Program-made: the position numbers and the translations under genes
The notes under the pieces: model-generated
Databases searched by the model: none
Seen by the model: the letters and a program-made list of their open reading frames with translations, nothing else
Told to the model about the DNA's origin: nothing
Source: an uncultured Pelagibacteraceae bacterium
GTDB lineage: Bacteria > Pseudomonadota > Alphaproteobacteria > Pelagibacterales > Pelagibacteraceae
DNA length: 37,686 nt
Reading direction: 5' to 3'
NCBI GenBank assembly: GCA_902522325.1
Contig: CABYVA010000009.1
Coordinates: 1 to 37,686, forward strand
Shown: positions 23,600 to 33,407 of the stretch, piece by piece
Layout: the number at the start of each line of letters is the position of its first letter
How positions within the stretch are numbered: the first letter of the stretch is position 1

Positions 23600-25282
23600 A
23601 TGGGCAAAGTAAAATCTGATATTGAAATAGCTAGAGAAGCAAAAATGAAGCCCATTCAAGATATACTAAATGGACTAAATGTACCTGACAAAGCTGAAGT
23701 CTATAGTCCAATAGGAAGATATATCGCAAAAATTAAAACTGAGTACTTAGATACTTTAAAAAATAAAAAAGATGGAAAATTAATTTTAGTTACTGCAATT
23801 ACTCCTACTCCTGCTGGAGAAGGAAAAACAACAACATCGGTTGGTCTAAACGATGGCTTAAATAAAATTGGAAAAAAATCAATTGTTTGTCTTCGTGAAC
23901 CTAGCTTGGGACCTTCTTTTGGAATGAAAGGTGGGGCAGCTGGAGGAGGTTATGCACAAGTAGTTCCTATGGAACAGATAAATTTACATTTTACAGGAGA
24001 TTTTCATTCAATAACCTCAGCTCATAATCTTCTTTCTGCTTTAATAGATAATCATATTTATTGGGGTAATAAATTAAATATTGATGTTAGAAGAATTGTT
24101 TGGAAAAGAGTTATGGATATGAATGACCGTTCATTGAGATCAATTGTTATAGATCTTGGAGGAGTGGCCAATGGATATCCTAGACAAGACGGTTTTGATA
24201 TTACAGTGGCTTCAGAAATAATGGCAATCTTTTGTTTATCAAATGATTTAAAAGATTTAGAAAAAAGAATTGGAAATATTACGGTAGCTTATACTAGAGA
24301 TAAAAAACCAATTTATGCTAAAGACTTAAATGCTCAAGGACCAATGACCGTTCTTTTAAAAGATGCAATTAGACCTAATGTTACACAAACTTTAGAAAAC
24401 AACCCAGCAATAATACATGGTGGACCTTTTGCAAATATTGCTCATGGTTGTAATTCTGTAATAGCAACAAAAACAGGATTAAAATTAGCAGATTATGTTG
24501 TAACAGAAGCTGGTTTTGGAGCAGACTTAGGAGCTGAGAAATTTTTAGATATAAAATGTAGAAAATCGAATTTGAAACCTGATTGCGTAGTAATTGTTGC
24601 AACTATAAGAGCTTTAAAAATGCATGGTGGTGTAGCAAAAGATGATCTTAAAAATGAAAATGTTAAAGCTTTAAATAAAGGATTAGTCAATCTTGAAAGA
24701 CATATTAACAATGTTAGAAAATTTGGTTTACCAGTTATTGTTGCGGTTAACCACTTTATCACTGACACTGATAAAGAAGTTAATGCAATTATGGATTTTT
24801 GTAAAACGGTAGGTGTAAAATCATCTATTTGTAAACACTGGTCAGATGGAGGAGAAGGTACTAAAGATCTAGCGAATATTGTTGTTGATGTATGTAATAA
24901 TAAAAATACTTTTAAATTTTTATATCAAGATAAGATGCCTTTATTTAAAAAAATTGAAACAATCGCACAAGAAATTTACCATGCTAGTGAAGTTGTGGCA
25001 GATACAAAAATAAGAGAACAATTAAAAGACTTTGAAACAAAAGGATATGGTAATCTTCCAATATGTGTTGCTAAAACTCAATATAGTTTTTCAACTGATC
25101 CTAGCCTGAAAGGAGCACCGACAGGACATGTTGTTCCAATAAGAGAAGTTAGACTATCATCAGGAGCAGAATTTATTGTTGTTGTGTGTGGTGCAATAAT
25201 GACAATGCCTGGCCTTCCTAGAGTTCCTGCTGCCGATTCAATTAAATTAAATGAAAAAGGTGAAATAGAAGGATTGTTTTAA
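23600..25282 (+). CDS. fhs: formate-tetrahydrofolate ligase
   Basis: This 560-residue enzyme is of full family length. The P-loop is [16 protein letters not shown] near residues 68-83. Further signatures include [22 protein letters not shown] and [23 protein letters not shown], all typical of Fhs. It joins formate and THF with ATP to give 10-formyl-THF, or runs in reverse to make formate and ATP from folate-bound C1 units. Placed divergent to soxBDAG, the reverse (energy-yielding) direction is attractive for SAR11 methyl oxidation. The stop is directly next to the convergent amidotransferase stop. Confidence 0.95.
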   Translation: MGKVKSDIEIAREAKMKPIQDILNGLNVPDKAEVYSPIGRYIAKIKTEYLDTLKNKKDGKLILVTAITPTPAGEGKTTTSVGLNDGLNKIGKKSIVCLREPSLGPSFGMKGGAAGGGYAQVVPMEQINLHFTGDFHSITSAHNLLSALIDNHIYWGNKLNIDVRRIVWKRVMDMNDRSLRSIVIDLGGVANGYPRQDGFDITVASEIMAIFCLSNDLKDLEKRIGNITVAYTRDKKPIYAKDLNAQGPMTVLLKDAIRPNVTQTLENNPAIIHGGPFANIAHGCNSVIATKTGLKLADYVVTEAGFGADLGAEKFLDIKCRKSNLKPDCVVIVATIRALKMHGGVAKDDLKNENVKALNKGLVNLERHINNVRKFGLPVIVAVNHFITDTDKEVNAIMDFCKTVGVKSSICKHWSDGGEGTKDLANIVVDVCNNKNTFKFLYQDKMPLFKKIETIAQEIYHASEVVADTKIREQLKDFETKGYGNLPICVAKTQYSFSTDPSLKGAPTGHVVPIREVRLSSGAEFIVVVCGAIMTMPGLPRVPAADSIKLNEKGEIEGLF

Positions 25283-26080
25283 TTAAGCAACTTTTAGATA
25301 TTCAAGCCAATTTTTTAGCTCTAACATTCTTGCTTCTTTTTTGGAAATTTTAATTTCATTTTCAATAAAACTTATGTGATCTTGGATTTCTTTTTCATCT
25401 TTAAAACATTTTCTGACATTTATTAAACGGTCTTTCCTGAACTTAATCAAAGTTATCATTTTATGGTAAGTAATTTCAGGATGGTATTGTAATCCCCACA
25501 CATCACTTGCTCCAGATTTAAAGTGTACACTTTGTATTTTGTTAATTTTATTTGAAGCTAAATGAATTGCGTCTTTAGGTAACGAAACCACCTCGTCAAA
25601 ATTAAAAGCTGGTGAATTAAATTTTTTATTTTTTGATAAATAAAGTGGGTGTTTTAGTCCATTTTCATTAATTTCAATATCGTTGGCTATACCTATATGA
25701 GCACCATTTTTAGATTTTTTTACTTCTCCACCGGCAGCTGTAACAGCTACTTGCATTCCCCAACATATAGCTAAAATTTTTTTAATATTTTTAAAACATT
25801 CTCTCATAAAAGAAATTTGTCTACGAATTTCAATGCAATCGTTGTAAATATTTAAACTACTTCCTCCCCAAATTAATCCATCATACTTTTGAATTTTAGG
25901 TATTATTTTATCGAAACTTTTTTCTGCACATGGATTAAATACATCAATATTTAAATCATTTGTATAATATGAAAGACTTTCTTTTAAACTTTCGGCGTGA
26001 GTTTGAATACCTGAATTTACAAAATTCTGATTTTCTTTTTCCAAGTTACCTTCAACAACTAATAAATTTAATTTTGTCAT
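25283..26080 (-). CDS. class I glutamine amidotransferase (GATase1)
   Basis: From the ATG at 26080 (TGATG overlap with the alcohol dehydrogenase) the protein has 265 residues. The nucleophile elbow is ILAICWGMQVAVTAAGG, with Cys in place. The later GLQYHPEI provides the catalytic His and Glu. It looks like the stand-alone GMP-synthase-type GATase family, some of which act on gamma-glutamyl compounds. The substrate is not evident. Its place at the end of the TMAO transport operon could suit gamma-glutamyl-amine hydrolysis, but this is only an inference. Confidence 0.8.
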   Translation of the reverse strand: MTKLNLLVVEGNLEKENQNFVNSGIQTHAESLKESLSYYTNDLNIDVFNPCAEKSFDKIIPKIQKYDGLIWGGSSLNIYNDCIEIRRQISFMRECFKNIKKILAICWGMQVAVTAAGGEVKKSKNGAHIGIANDIEINENGLKHPLYLSKNKKFNSPAFNFDEVVSLPKDAIHLASNKINKIQSVHFKSGASDVWGLQYHPEITYHKMITLIKFRKDRLINVRKCFKDEKEIQDHISFIENEIKISKKEARMLELKNWLEYLKVA

Positions 26081-27237
26081 CAAAATAATTTTCCAGATAT
26101 GCTATGTTCGTACAAAATTTTCATATCGTCAATTGTCATTTTCTTTGGATTTGTAGCTGTTGACGGGTCTTCTAAAGCCATTTTTGATAGTTTTTCTAAA
26201 TTAATTTTTTTTACCTCTAAAACTTCTGAAAGTTTATGTGGAATATTAAGTTGCTTTCTTAAATCTAAAATCCAATTTAAAAAACTTTCAAATTTCTTTT
26301 CTAAATTAAGATTATCACAAATTGATATAATCCTATCCTCAACTAGAGCTTTATTAAATGTTAAAACATAGGGCATAAAAATTGCATTTGATAAACCATG
26401 GTGAACATTAAATTGTGCATTTATAGGATGACTTAAGGAATGTATCGCTCCCAATCCTTTTTGAAAAGCGGTTGATCCCATGCATGAAGCTACTAATAAA
26501 TTTTTTCTTGCTTCTATATTTTTACCATCTTTAAAAGCTGTAATTAGAGAAGTTTTAATTAATTTAATACCTTCTGTAGCAATTCCGTCAGCCATTGGAT
26601 GAAAACCTGGAGCACAAAATGCCTCTAGATTGTGTGCTAATGCATCCATACCTGTTGCAGCAGTTAATCTAGGTGAAAGATCTAAAGTCAATTTTGGGTC
26701 CAAAATTACTATCGAGGGTAAAAATTTTGGATGAAATATAATTTTTTTTATTCCTGTTTTTTTATTTATAATTGCTGAAGCTCTACCAGTTTCTGATCCT
26801 GTCCCTGCAGTTGTTGGGATTGCAACAATAGGAGCAATCTTATCTTCATTTGCTCTTTTCCAATAGTCTCCGATATCTTCAAAATCCCAGATAGGTCTAG
26901 TTTGCGCGCACATAAATGCAATAGCTTTTCCTACGTCAAGAGCGCTTCCTCCACCAATTGCAATTACACCATCACAATTATTTTTTTTAAATTCTTTGAC
27001 ACCTTCCTCAACATTTTCACCGATGGGATTTCCTGCGAAATTAGAAAAAATATTAAATTTATCAAATTTTTTTAAATTTTCTGAAATGATATCTTTAATA
27101 AAAGGTAAATTTACTAAATCTTTATCAGTAACAAATAATGGTTTGATAATATGTAAATTTTTGCATGCTTCACTTAAATCATTAATTCGGTTTTCACCAA
27201 CCCAAACAGTTGTTGGATAATTCCAATTAAATTTCAT
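26080..27237 (-). CDS. iron-containing alcohol dehydrogenase
   Basis: This 385-residue enzyme is of the Fe-ADH family. It shows the nucleotide-binding GVIAIGGGSALDVGKAIAFM near residues 94-113, PTTAGTGSETGRASAI, and metal-binding histidines in GMDALAHNLEAFCAPGFHPMAD and LSHPINAQFNVHHG. Such enzymes oxidise or reduce simple alcohols and aldehydes with NAD(P). An iron-type ADH has been proposed for methanol oxidation in SAR11; whether this gene is that one cannot be decided here. Its operon position would also allow a role with aldehydes formed from methylated amines. Confidence 0.87.
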   Translation of the reverse strand: MKFNWNYPTTVWVGENRINDLSEACKNLHIIKPLFVTDKDLVNLPFIKDIISENLKKFDKFNIFSNFAGNPIGENVEEGVKEFKKNNCDGVIAIGGGSALDVGKAIAFMCAQTRPIWDFEDIGDYWKRANEDKIAPIVAIPTTAGTGSETGRASAIINKKTGIKKIIFHPKFLPSIVILDPKLTLDLSPRLTAATGMDALAHNLEAFCAPGFHPMADGIATEGIKLIKTSLITAFKDGKNIEARKNLLVASCMGSTAFQKGLGAIHSLSHPINAQFNVHHGLSNAIFMPYVLTFNKALVEDRIISICDNLNLEKKFESFLNWILDLRKQLNIPHKLSEVLEVKKINLEKLSKMALEDPSTATNPKKMTIDDMKILYEHSISGKLF

Positions 27238-27246
27238 ATATATTTG

Positions 27247-28206
27247 TTAATTGATCTTAAGTTTTTTGTTATTTAAAATTGCTTTAAGCAAATAGATCAT
27301 TAAAGGAATTTTTTTTTTGTTAATTTTTCTTAATATAAATGGAGCAATTTCTCTAGCTAGTTGTTCTCCTTCTACGGTGTCTTTTGGCATAAATCTTTTC
27401 TTAGCTGATTTAAAAGTAAAACCTTTGCCCAGATAACTGCCCATTTTGCTGTTTCTTCCTCCTGCAGCACTAACGTATAAATCCCCTACCCCTGCTAGTC
27501 CTGAAATTGTTTCATTTTTACCTTTGAAATACTTAATCAAATATTTCATTTCAAGTATCGATTTTTGAAACAAGTTTGATGATGAATTCAAACTTTGACC
27601 GGCGCCAATTATCATAGAATAGATATTCTTTATTGCTGAACATACTTCAACACCAACTACGTCTTTAGAATACTCTGTTAAATAATATCTAGTGGAAATT
27701 ACCTTGCCAATAGATTTAGCAATTTTAATATTTCTATTAGCAATGACTACACTTGTTTGATTTTTTCTTGCAAGTTCTTTAGCTAAACAAGGACCTTTCA
27801 ATACAGAAATATTAGATACATTGTAATTTTTTTTAAGTTGCTCTGAAATCGTCCAAATTTTTTTATTTTTTTTTTCATATTTTAATCCTTTTGTAAGAAT
27901 TAAAATTGGAGATTTAATCTTTGAATTTTTTAATTGTTTGCCTATAAAATCAATACCAGAAAGGCTTAAGGCAATTACAATTAAATCAAATTTTTCATTT
28001 AATAAGTCATTAGAAAATTTTCTAAATTTTAATTTTTTTGGAAGATTAATCTTTAAAGCCGAGTGAAATTTATTTCTTGAAGAAAGGTCTTTAATAAATA
28101 TCTTGCTATATGGTTCTGTTATAGTAACTTTATTTTTATTCTCTAAACACGGTATTGTAAAAGCTGAACCCATGGCTCCACCACCAATTATTAAAATTTT
28201 TTTCAT
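27247..28206 (-). CDS. glycerol-3-phosphate dehydrogenase (GpsA)-like protein
   Basis: This 319-residue protein has an N-terminal Rossmann motif ILIIGGGAMGSAF and the GpsA landmarks LTKGL, SVLKGPCLAKELA and the catalytic-region lysine in VVGVEVCSAIKNIYSMIIGAG. ETISGLAGVGDLYVSAAGGRNSKMGSYLGKG follows. It is divergent from housekeeping GpsA in length and composition and sits inside an ABC-transporter operon. A paralogue acting on another 3-carbon or hydroxy compound is therefore possible. Confidence 0.75.
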   Translation of the reverse strand: MKKILIIGGGAMGSAFTIPCLENKNKVTITEPYSKIFIKDLSSRNKFHSALKINLPKKLKFRKFSNDLLNEKFDLIVIALSLSGIDFIGKQLKNSKIKSPILILTKGLKYEKKNKKIWTISEQLKKNYNVSNISVLKGPCLAKELARKNQTSVVIANRNIKIAKSIGKVISTRYYLTEYSKDVVGVEVCSAIKNIYSMIIGAGQSLNSSSNLFQKSILEMKYLIKYFKGKNETISGLAGVGDLYVSAAGGRNSKMGSYLGKGFTFKSAKKRFMPKDTVEGEQLAREIAPFILRKINKKKIPLMIYLLKAILNNKKLKIN

Positions 28207-28211
28207 TTATT

Positions 28212-30335
28212 TTATTCCAAACCAAGAAGTTTTTTTCTTTGATCTGCCCAAGTTCTTATTAAATTATCAACGGCTAGTCCAATAAATGCCACACACAAAC
28301 CAAGCATTAAACCGTTACCTGTTCCTTGTCTATCTGATAAAGCTTTTAAAATATATTGTCCTAAATCTGTTGTTCCAATCATTGCACCAATAATTACCAT
28401 AAATAATGCAAAAACTACCGTTTGGTTTATTCCAAGCATCATATGTGGAAATGCAAGAGGCAATTCTATTTTTAACCATCTCTGCAATCTATTTACCCCT
28501 GACATTGATCCTGCATCATGAAGAGCCGAAGGTACACTTCTTAATCCTTCAATAGTATATCTGGTTGCTGGTATTGTTGCATAAATTACAACCGCAATTA
28601 ATACTGAAGTGTCGGTAACACCAAAAAGCATTATAACGGGAATTAAATAAACAAATGACGGGAAAGTTTGTAATGTATCGCAAACTCCTAATGTTATTTT
28701 AGCGCTAGTTTTTGTTTGTGCACTAAAAGTTCCTATCGTGATCCCAATTATTCCTGAAACTATTACACCAAATGTTGCCATATACATCGTAATCAATGCT
28801 CTATCCCACCACTCAGTTAAAGCAATAAATAATGTAAAACTTCCAATTATTAATGCAGATCTAATTCCACCAATTATATATCCGGCACCCATAAACAAAA
28901 CAAAAGTTGCAACTATAGGCATTCTTAAAAATGCATTTTTCATAGGTATTAGTACATCAACAATTAACCAGGTATTAAATATTTTAAGTGTGTCAAAAAA
29001 ATTTGCTAATATCCAATCAACTCCTGCATTCCAGAAAGCCTCTGTGGAAATACCTTTATTATGAGGAACTATAAAAAGATAATTAAAACCTTCTTTAAAA
29101 AAAAAGGTTCCTAAAAATGAAAATACATACCCAACAACCACTACTCCACCAAATATATAAAAGTATTTATTTTTTTGGAAAGGTGTAGGATTTTCGAAAT
29201 AATTTTTTTGCTTGTTTGCCCAAGCTAAAGATAATTTGTCTAATAAAACTGCAATTAAAGTAATACATACTCCAGCCTCAAGCGCTAAACCTATTCTTAA
29301 TTGATTTAATGCAAGAAGCAAATTCCATCCAAGACCTTTAGCGCCAATAAAAGATGCTATTACAGCCATTGCTAAACATTGCATTATAACTTGGTTGACA
29401 CCAATTAAAATATCTCTTCTAGCAGTTGGAATTAGAACTTCAGATAGTAATTGGTAATCAGTGCAACCACTCATTTTACCGGCTTCAATTACTTCTGGTG
29501 AAACTTTTCTTAATCCTAATAAAGTTAACCTAACCATAGGAGGTGTTGCAAAAATAATTGTTGCAATGGCACCAGCATGATCTCCAATTCCAAATAATAC
29601 CATAATTGGAACTAAATAAGAGTAATGAGGCATTGTTTGCGCAACATTCAAAAGTGGGTTAAGAATTTTTTCAACTCTTTTACTTCTGTATGCCCAGATT
29701 CCAAAACCAAGTCCTAGGATAAAAGATATAGGAGCTGCGACCATTACAAATGATAAAGTTTGCATTGAAGGCTTCCATTGACCAAAAGCGGAAATATAAA
29801 TCATTGTTATGGCAGCAAATATCGCAAGATTCTTTCCACTAAGTTTGTGACCTAGCAAAATTGCTCCACCTGCAACTATCGTCCATGGAAGACCTGGTAA
29901 TTGAGCCCATGGATATGTGCTTACAAAATCCCAACTTGTAAATGCAACTATAGTTTCAACGCCACCAATTAAAATCTCACGAATAAACTGAATTAAAAAA
30001 AGCATTGTACTAGAAATTAATCTTGTAATGTGAAGAACTAACGGTCTACTTTTTGTTTCTTGGATGCTTGTGTCAAAATATTCAATTGGAAGCCATTCAT
30101 TTAATAAAAAGTACACAGAGTCATTTATCCATCCAGGCATCCATGCAATAAAGGCGGGTAGCCTCCAAAAAACACTGTACTTTGTTTGATCTAACTTTTC
30201 TTTATCAATAAATTCTGTTCCTGCTTTTGCAAATTCATATCCATCTGGTATTTGGATTGCAAAACATAAAGCAAAAAAAACTATTAATAAAAAAATCCAT
30301 TGAATAGCTTTTGGATACTTTTTAATAATTTCCAT
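28212..30335 (-). CDS. tmoW: fused double-domain ABC permease (TmoW-like)
   Basis: This 707-residue inner-membrane protein has two complete ProW-type permease domains in one chain. The first EAA loop is EAGKMSGCTDYQLLSEVLIP (about residue 280); the second is DAGSMSGVNRLQRWLKIELP (about residue 600). Each lies in a six-helix module, with about 120 linking residues that also contain hydrophobic segments. A fused permease matches what I recall of the TMAO transporter permease of marine bacteria. It follows the ATPase gene by six bases. TMAO specificity is inferred from the divergent tdm gene. Confidence 0.8.
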   Translation of the reverse strand: MEIIKKYPKAIQWIFLLIVFFALCFAIQIPDGYEFAKAGTEFIDKEKLDQTKYSVFWRLPAFIAWMPGWINDSVYFLLNEWLPIEYFDTSIQETKSRPLVLHITRLISSTMLFLIQFIREILIGGVETIVAFTSWDFVSTYPWAQLPGLPWTIVAGGAILLGHKLSGKNLAIFAAITMIYISAFGQWKPSMQTLSFVMVAAPISFILGLGFGIWAYRSKRVEKILNPLLNVAQTMPHYSYLVPIMVLFGIGDHAGAIATIIFATPPMVRLTLLGLRKVSPEVIEAGKMSGCTDYQLLSEVLIPTARRDILIGVNQVIMQCLAMAVIASFIGAKGLGWNLLLALNQLRIGLALEAGVCITLIAVLLDKLSLAWANKQKNYFENPTPFQKNKYFYIFGGVVVVGYVFSFLGTFFFKEGFNYLFIVPHNKGISTEAFWNAGVDWILANFFDTLKIFNTWLIVDVLIPMKNAFLRMPIVATFVLFMGAGYIIGGIRSALIIGSFTLFIALTEWWDRALITMYMATFGVIVSGIIGITIGTFSAQTKTSAKITLGVCDTLQTFPSFVYLIPVIMLFGVTDTSVLIAVVIYATIPATRYTIEGLRSVPSALHDAGSMSGVNRLQRWLKIELPLAFPHMMLGINQTVVFALFMVIIGAMIGTTDLGQYILKALSDRQGTGNGLMLGLCVAFIGLAVDNLIRTWADQRKKLLGLE

Positions 30336-30341
30336 AAAATT

Positions 30342-31379
30342 TTATGATTTCTCTTTTCCAGTTCTAAAAACTGTTTGAATTATTTTAGATGGTTTAACTG
30401 TACCAACTATATTATTATCAGCGTCTAAAACATTTACTGGCTTATCTTGATTTAAAATTTTTTCTGCAACTGTTTCTATAATTGCATCTTTAGATACGCT
30501 AATATTATTATTATCCTGTTCTTTTCTAGAGGCATCCATTATTGCCCCAATTTTTAATACTTTTTCTCTTGGAACTTCCTCTGTAAATTTTCGGACATAT
30601 TCAGTTTTTGGATTCAAAACAATATTTGCAGGAGTATCTAATTGTTCAATTAGGCCATCTTTCATGATAGCAATTCTATCAGCCAGTCTTAATGCTTCGT
30701 CAAAGTCGTGTGTGATAAAAAGAATTGTTTTGTTTAAAACTCCTTGAAGTCTTAAAAACTCATCTTGCATTTCTTTTCTAATTAGTGGATCTAAAGCAGA
30801 AAAAGGTTCGTCTAAAAACCATATATCTGGTTCAACAGCTAATGAACGAGCAATTCCAACTCTTTGTTGCTGTCCTCCGGATAATTCTCGAGGAAAATAA
30901 TTTTCTCTACCTTTTAATCCAACCAATTCAACCATCTCCATAGCTTTTTTAATACTGTCATCTGTTTCGCTTCCTTTAATCTGCAATGGAAATGCAATAT
31001 TTTCTAAAACTGTTTTATGAGGAAGTAGTGCAAAACTTTGAAAAACCATTCCCATTTTACTTCTTCTCAATTCTATTAATTGCTTGTCGTTCATTGCTAA
31101 CAAGTCTTGACCTTCGATATAAATTTTGCCGCCAGTGGCATCTGTTAATCGTGAAATGCATCTTAGTAGAGTTGATTTGCCTGAGCCAGATAAGCCCATT
31201 ACAACTAACATTTCACCTTTTGAAACCTCAAAAGAGGCATTATTAACACCTACTATGCATCCCGCGTCTTGGAATGTTTTAGCGTCCACATTTCCATTAG
31301 AATTTTGAAGCATTTTTTCCGCATTAGCTCCAAATATTTTATACACAGATTCACATTTAATTACTGGTGTTGAAGTCAT
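30342..31379 (-). CDS. tmoV: ABC transporter ATPase, ProV/TmoV type
   Basis: This 345-residue ATPase has Walker A GLSGSGKST at 62-70, a Q-loop in VFQSFALLPHKTVLENIAF, signature LSGGQQQR, Walker B IWFLDEPFSALDP and the H-loop ITHDFDEA. The N-terminal extension before the core and the C-terminal CBS-like tail (ending about VNVLDADNNIVGTVKPSKI) are typical of ProV, where CBS domains sense osmotic or ionic state; here the tail is short. It powers the TmoW permease next door and may also serve the orphan ProX-ProW pair at 13034-15001. Confidence 0.88.
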   Translation of the reverse strand: MTSTPVIKCESVYKIFGANAEKMLQNSNGNVDAKTFQDAGCIVGVNNASFEVSKGEMLVVMGLSGSGKSTLLRCISRLTDATGGKIYIEGQDLLAMNDKQLIELRRSKMGMVFQSFALLPHKTVLENIAFPLQIKGSETDDSIKKAMEMVELVGLKGRENYFPRELSGGQQQRVGIARSLAVEPDIWFLDEPFSALDPLIRKEMQDEFLRLQGVLNKTILFITHDFDEALRLADRIAIMKDGLIEQLDTPANIVLNPKTEYVRKFTEEVPREKVLKIGAIMDASRKEQDNNNISVSKDAIIETVAEKILNQDKPVNVLDADNNIVGTVKPSKIIQTVFRTGKEKS

Positions 31380-31426
31380 ATTTATATTTTTATATATTTA
31401 TACTATTATTATTAATAAATACTCCA

Positions 31427-31951
31427 TTAAAAATTTTTGATAAAATAAACCCTTGTATCAATACTAGTTTTTAAAAAACCAAGAGCTTCTCCCTGAACCG
31501 TTACTGATTCAGATGAACCTTCTAAAGGTTTAACTGTAAATTTAGCAAAACATTTATTTTTATTTTCATCCCAATTAACTGAATATTTTCCAGTAGTGCC
31601 TCCATTAGCCGTATATAAGTTAAATGCTTTACTGTCTGTAATATTCGCGCCCATGATTGCTCTTTGAGTGATTATTTTCGTATTATTGCAAACTACTTTG
31701 TATTCGCCAGGTGATAATTTTTGACCCATTTCAGATTCATAAAGTGTTAATACGCCTCTTGGCAAAGCTTCAATTATTTCGTTAGCTTTTTCATCTACTT
31801 TTATTTGTTCAGAAACTTTAAATTCTGCATTTTTATCTGGTCCATAAAAAATATTAAGTACAAAAAATGTAAAGAAAATTATTATTATTAAACCTACTAA
31901 TCCAATTGAGTTTCTAAAACTTTCAGGAAATTGATTTAGTTTATTCAACAT
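31427..31951 (-). CDS. membrane-anchored protein of unknown function
   Basis: This 174-residue protein has one N-terminal membrane helix (about 17-33), then a soluble domain outside the membrane. A cysteine pair (VVCNNT and NKCFAKF) may form a disulfide. I recognise no family. It overlaps the MORN-repeat gene by 11 bases and lies 47 bases before the ATPase gene, so it is part of the TMAO-transport operon, though it may not be needed for transport. Confidence 0.65.
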   Translation of the reverse strand: MLNKLNQFPESFRNSIGLVGLIIIIFFTFFVLNIFYGPDKNAEFKVSEQIKVDEKANEIIEALPRGVLTLYESEMGQKLSPGEYKVVCNNTKIITQRAIMGANITDSKAFNLYTANGGTTGKYSVNWDENKNKCFAKFTVKPLEGSSESVTVQGEALGFLKTSIDTRVYFIKNF

Positions 31952-32318
31952 AATCGCCTTCGTTCCAAATTCCTTTTTTTACTTTACCGTCTGACCAGGT
32001 AAAAATACCTTTTCCATGCATTTTATTATTTTTCCATTCACCTATATAGGTTGAACCATCAGGAAATTTTAAAGTTCCTTTACCATGCCATTTACTGTCA
32101 CTGAATTCTCCATCATAGATGTATCCGTTTGGCCATGTTTCAATTCCTTTTCCTTTTTTGGAACCATTTTCCCATTCACCAACATAAGTTGTTTTATCTG
32201 TGTAAGTCCATGTTCCAAATCCGTTATTACAATCACCATCGGTACATCCCGTTTTTTTTGCGAAACTATTGCTTGAAATAACAAGACTTAAAAGAATTAA
32301 TATTAAAAAATTTTTCAT
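31941..32318 (-). CDS. secreted MORN-repeat protein
   Basis: This 125-residue protein has a cleavable signal peptide (likely after SFA, residue 20) and about four MORN repeats. The units are centred on YVGEWENG, YDGEFSDSKWHGKG, YIGEWKNNKMHGKG and a last degenerate KKGIWNEG. MORN repeats are beta hairpins that often bind lipid or partner proteins. A CTDGDCNNG motif lies before the repeats. It is out of place between a binding protein and its ATPase; its function is unknown. Confidence 0.8.
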   Translation of the reverse strand: MKNFLILILLSLVISSNSFAKKTGCTDGDCNNGFGTWTYTDKTTYVGEWENGSKKGKGIETWPNGYIYDGEFSDSKWHGKGTLKFPDGSTYIGEWKNNKMHGKGIFTWSDGKVKKGIWNEGDYVE

Positions 32319-32345
32319 ATTTTTAACAGTAAATTATACCAAAAT

Positions 32346-32380
32346 TAAAAAAAAATCCCCCCTAGTAAAACTAGGGGAGA
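32346..32380 (-). terminator. intrinsic terminator or attenuator after tmoX
   Basis: On the minus strand the stem CCCCTAG/CTAGGGG (32377-32371 with 32365-32359, five-base loop) with two further outer pairs is followed by about ten T residues (32355-32346). It lies 33 bases after the tmoX stop. It would make tmoX mRNA the major product, with some read-through to the transporter genes. Confidence 0.85.
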
Positions 32381-32412
32381 ATTTAGATTTTGTTATCGTT
32401 TAATAAAAGTGA

Positions 32413-33375
32413 TTACTTAGTCCACTTTTGCCAAACTGATTTATTGTCAGCTAACCATTTTTTAGCAGCATCTTCGTGAGACATTTTATCTTCGTCAACT
32501 AAAGCAGCCATTGCTCCAATTTGACTCGTATTAAATGACAATTTTTTAAACGTTGCTGCTGCAGCTGGGTGAGTTTTAGGAAAGTTCTCGTTAACGGCTT
32601 TTTTCAAGTAACCATCAGGAGCTCCACATTTACCATCACCTCCATCAACTGGTCTGCAACCATCGTAATACGGTGGAAAATCTATAAAAGTAAATCCTTT
32701 TCCATCTGTAAAGTTTGGTGTCCAGTTAAAAATGATTGTTCCTCTGCCTTCAGCTTCTGCTGCTTTAAGTTCTGCCCATAGCGCATCAGCACCACCAGCA
32801 AATTTAACAGTCCAAAGATCACCTAATCCTAAAGCTTCAATTCTTTGTGGAATTAAATCTCCATGCCAACTTTGAGGACCTTCTAACATTCGTCCTTTTC
32901 CTCCTGAGTCAGGAGTTGCAAAGTTTTTAGCACATTCTGGACTCTTTAAAGCATTCCAGTCAGGTAGACCTGGGCAATATTTTGCTGCCCAATCAGGATA
33001 GCCCATATCTTCAATAGTTCTTGCTTCATGGTCACCCCAGTCAAGTACTCCACCCTTGTCTCTTGCTGTATCAAAAGATTTTCCAAATGCTGATTCCCAC
33101 ACTTCATGAGAAATTGTTACATCGCCAATTCTAATTGACTCATAAACTGCTTGAGAGTCTGCAGGAACATATTTTACGTTATTTCCCATGCTTTCAAAAA
33201 TTCCACCTATAACATGAGCCATAACAACTTGACTTGACCAGTTATGAGTTGGGATTACGATAGGTTGGCTGCTATCTCCAGATTTTTTAGCAGACCTGTC
33301 GCCACTTTGCATGAAGAAAATAATTCCAATAATAACCACTACTCCTATTATTATTGGTAACATTTTATTTTTCAT
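32413..33375 (-). CDS. tmoX: TMAO/betaine-type substrate-binding protein (TmoX-like)
   Basis: This 320-residue OpuAC-fold protein starts with an uncleaved-looking N-terminal helix (residues 5-22) instead of a clear signal peptide, so it may be membrane-tethered. The mature part shows THNWSSQVVMAHVIGGIFESMG, SHEVWES, EGPQSWHGDL and FNWTPNFTDGKG, with many tryptophans for an aromatic cage. Two paired cysteines (CPGLPDWNALKSPEC, and CRPVDGGDGKC) suggest disulfides. It is divergent from tdm, as expected for a TMAO binder, but glycine betaine or choline cannot be excluded. Confidence 0.8.
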   Translation of the reverse strand: MKNKMLPIIIGVVVIIGIIFFMQSGDRSAKKSGDSSQPIVIPTHNWSSQVVMAHVIGGIFESMGNNVKYVPADSQAVYESIRIGDVTISHEVWESAFGKSFDTARDKGGVLDWGDHEARTIEDMGYPDWAAKYCPGLPDWNALKSPECAKNFATPDSGGKGRMLEGPQSWHGDLIPQRIEALGLGDLWTVKFAGGADALWAELKAAEAEGRGTIIFNWTPNFTDGKGFTFIDFPPYYDGCRPVDGGDGKCGAPDGYLKKAVNENFPKTHPAAAATFKKLSFNTSQIGAMAALVDEDKMSHEDAAKKWLADNKSVWQKWTK

Positions 33376-33380
33376 TTTTA

Positions 33381-33388
33381 CCCCTTTC
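33381..33388 (-). promoter_or_regulatory. ribosome binding site for tmoX
   Basis: GAAAGGGG on the minus strand lies five bases before the ATG at 33375 and is one of the best Shine-Dalgarno sites of the window. Confidence 0.8.
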
Positions 33389-33407
33389 TTAATATATTAA
33401 GTGATTA

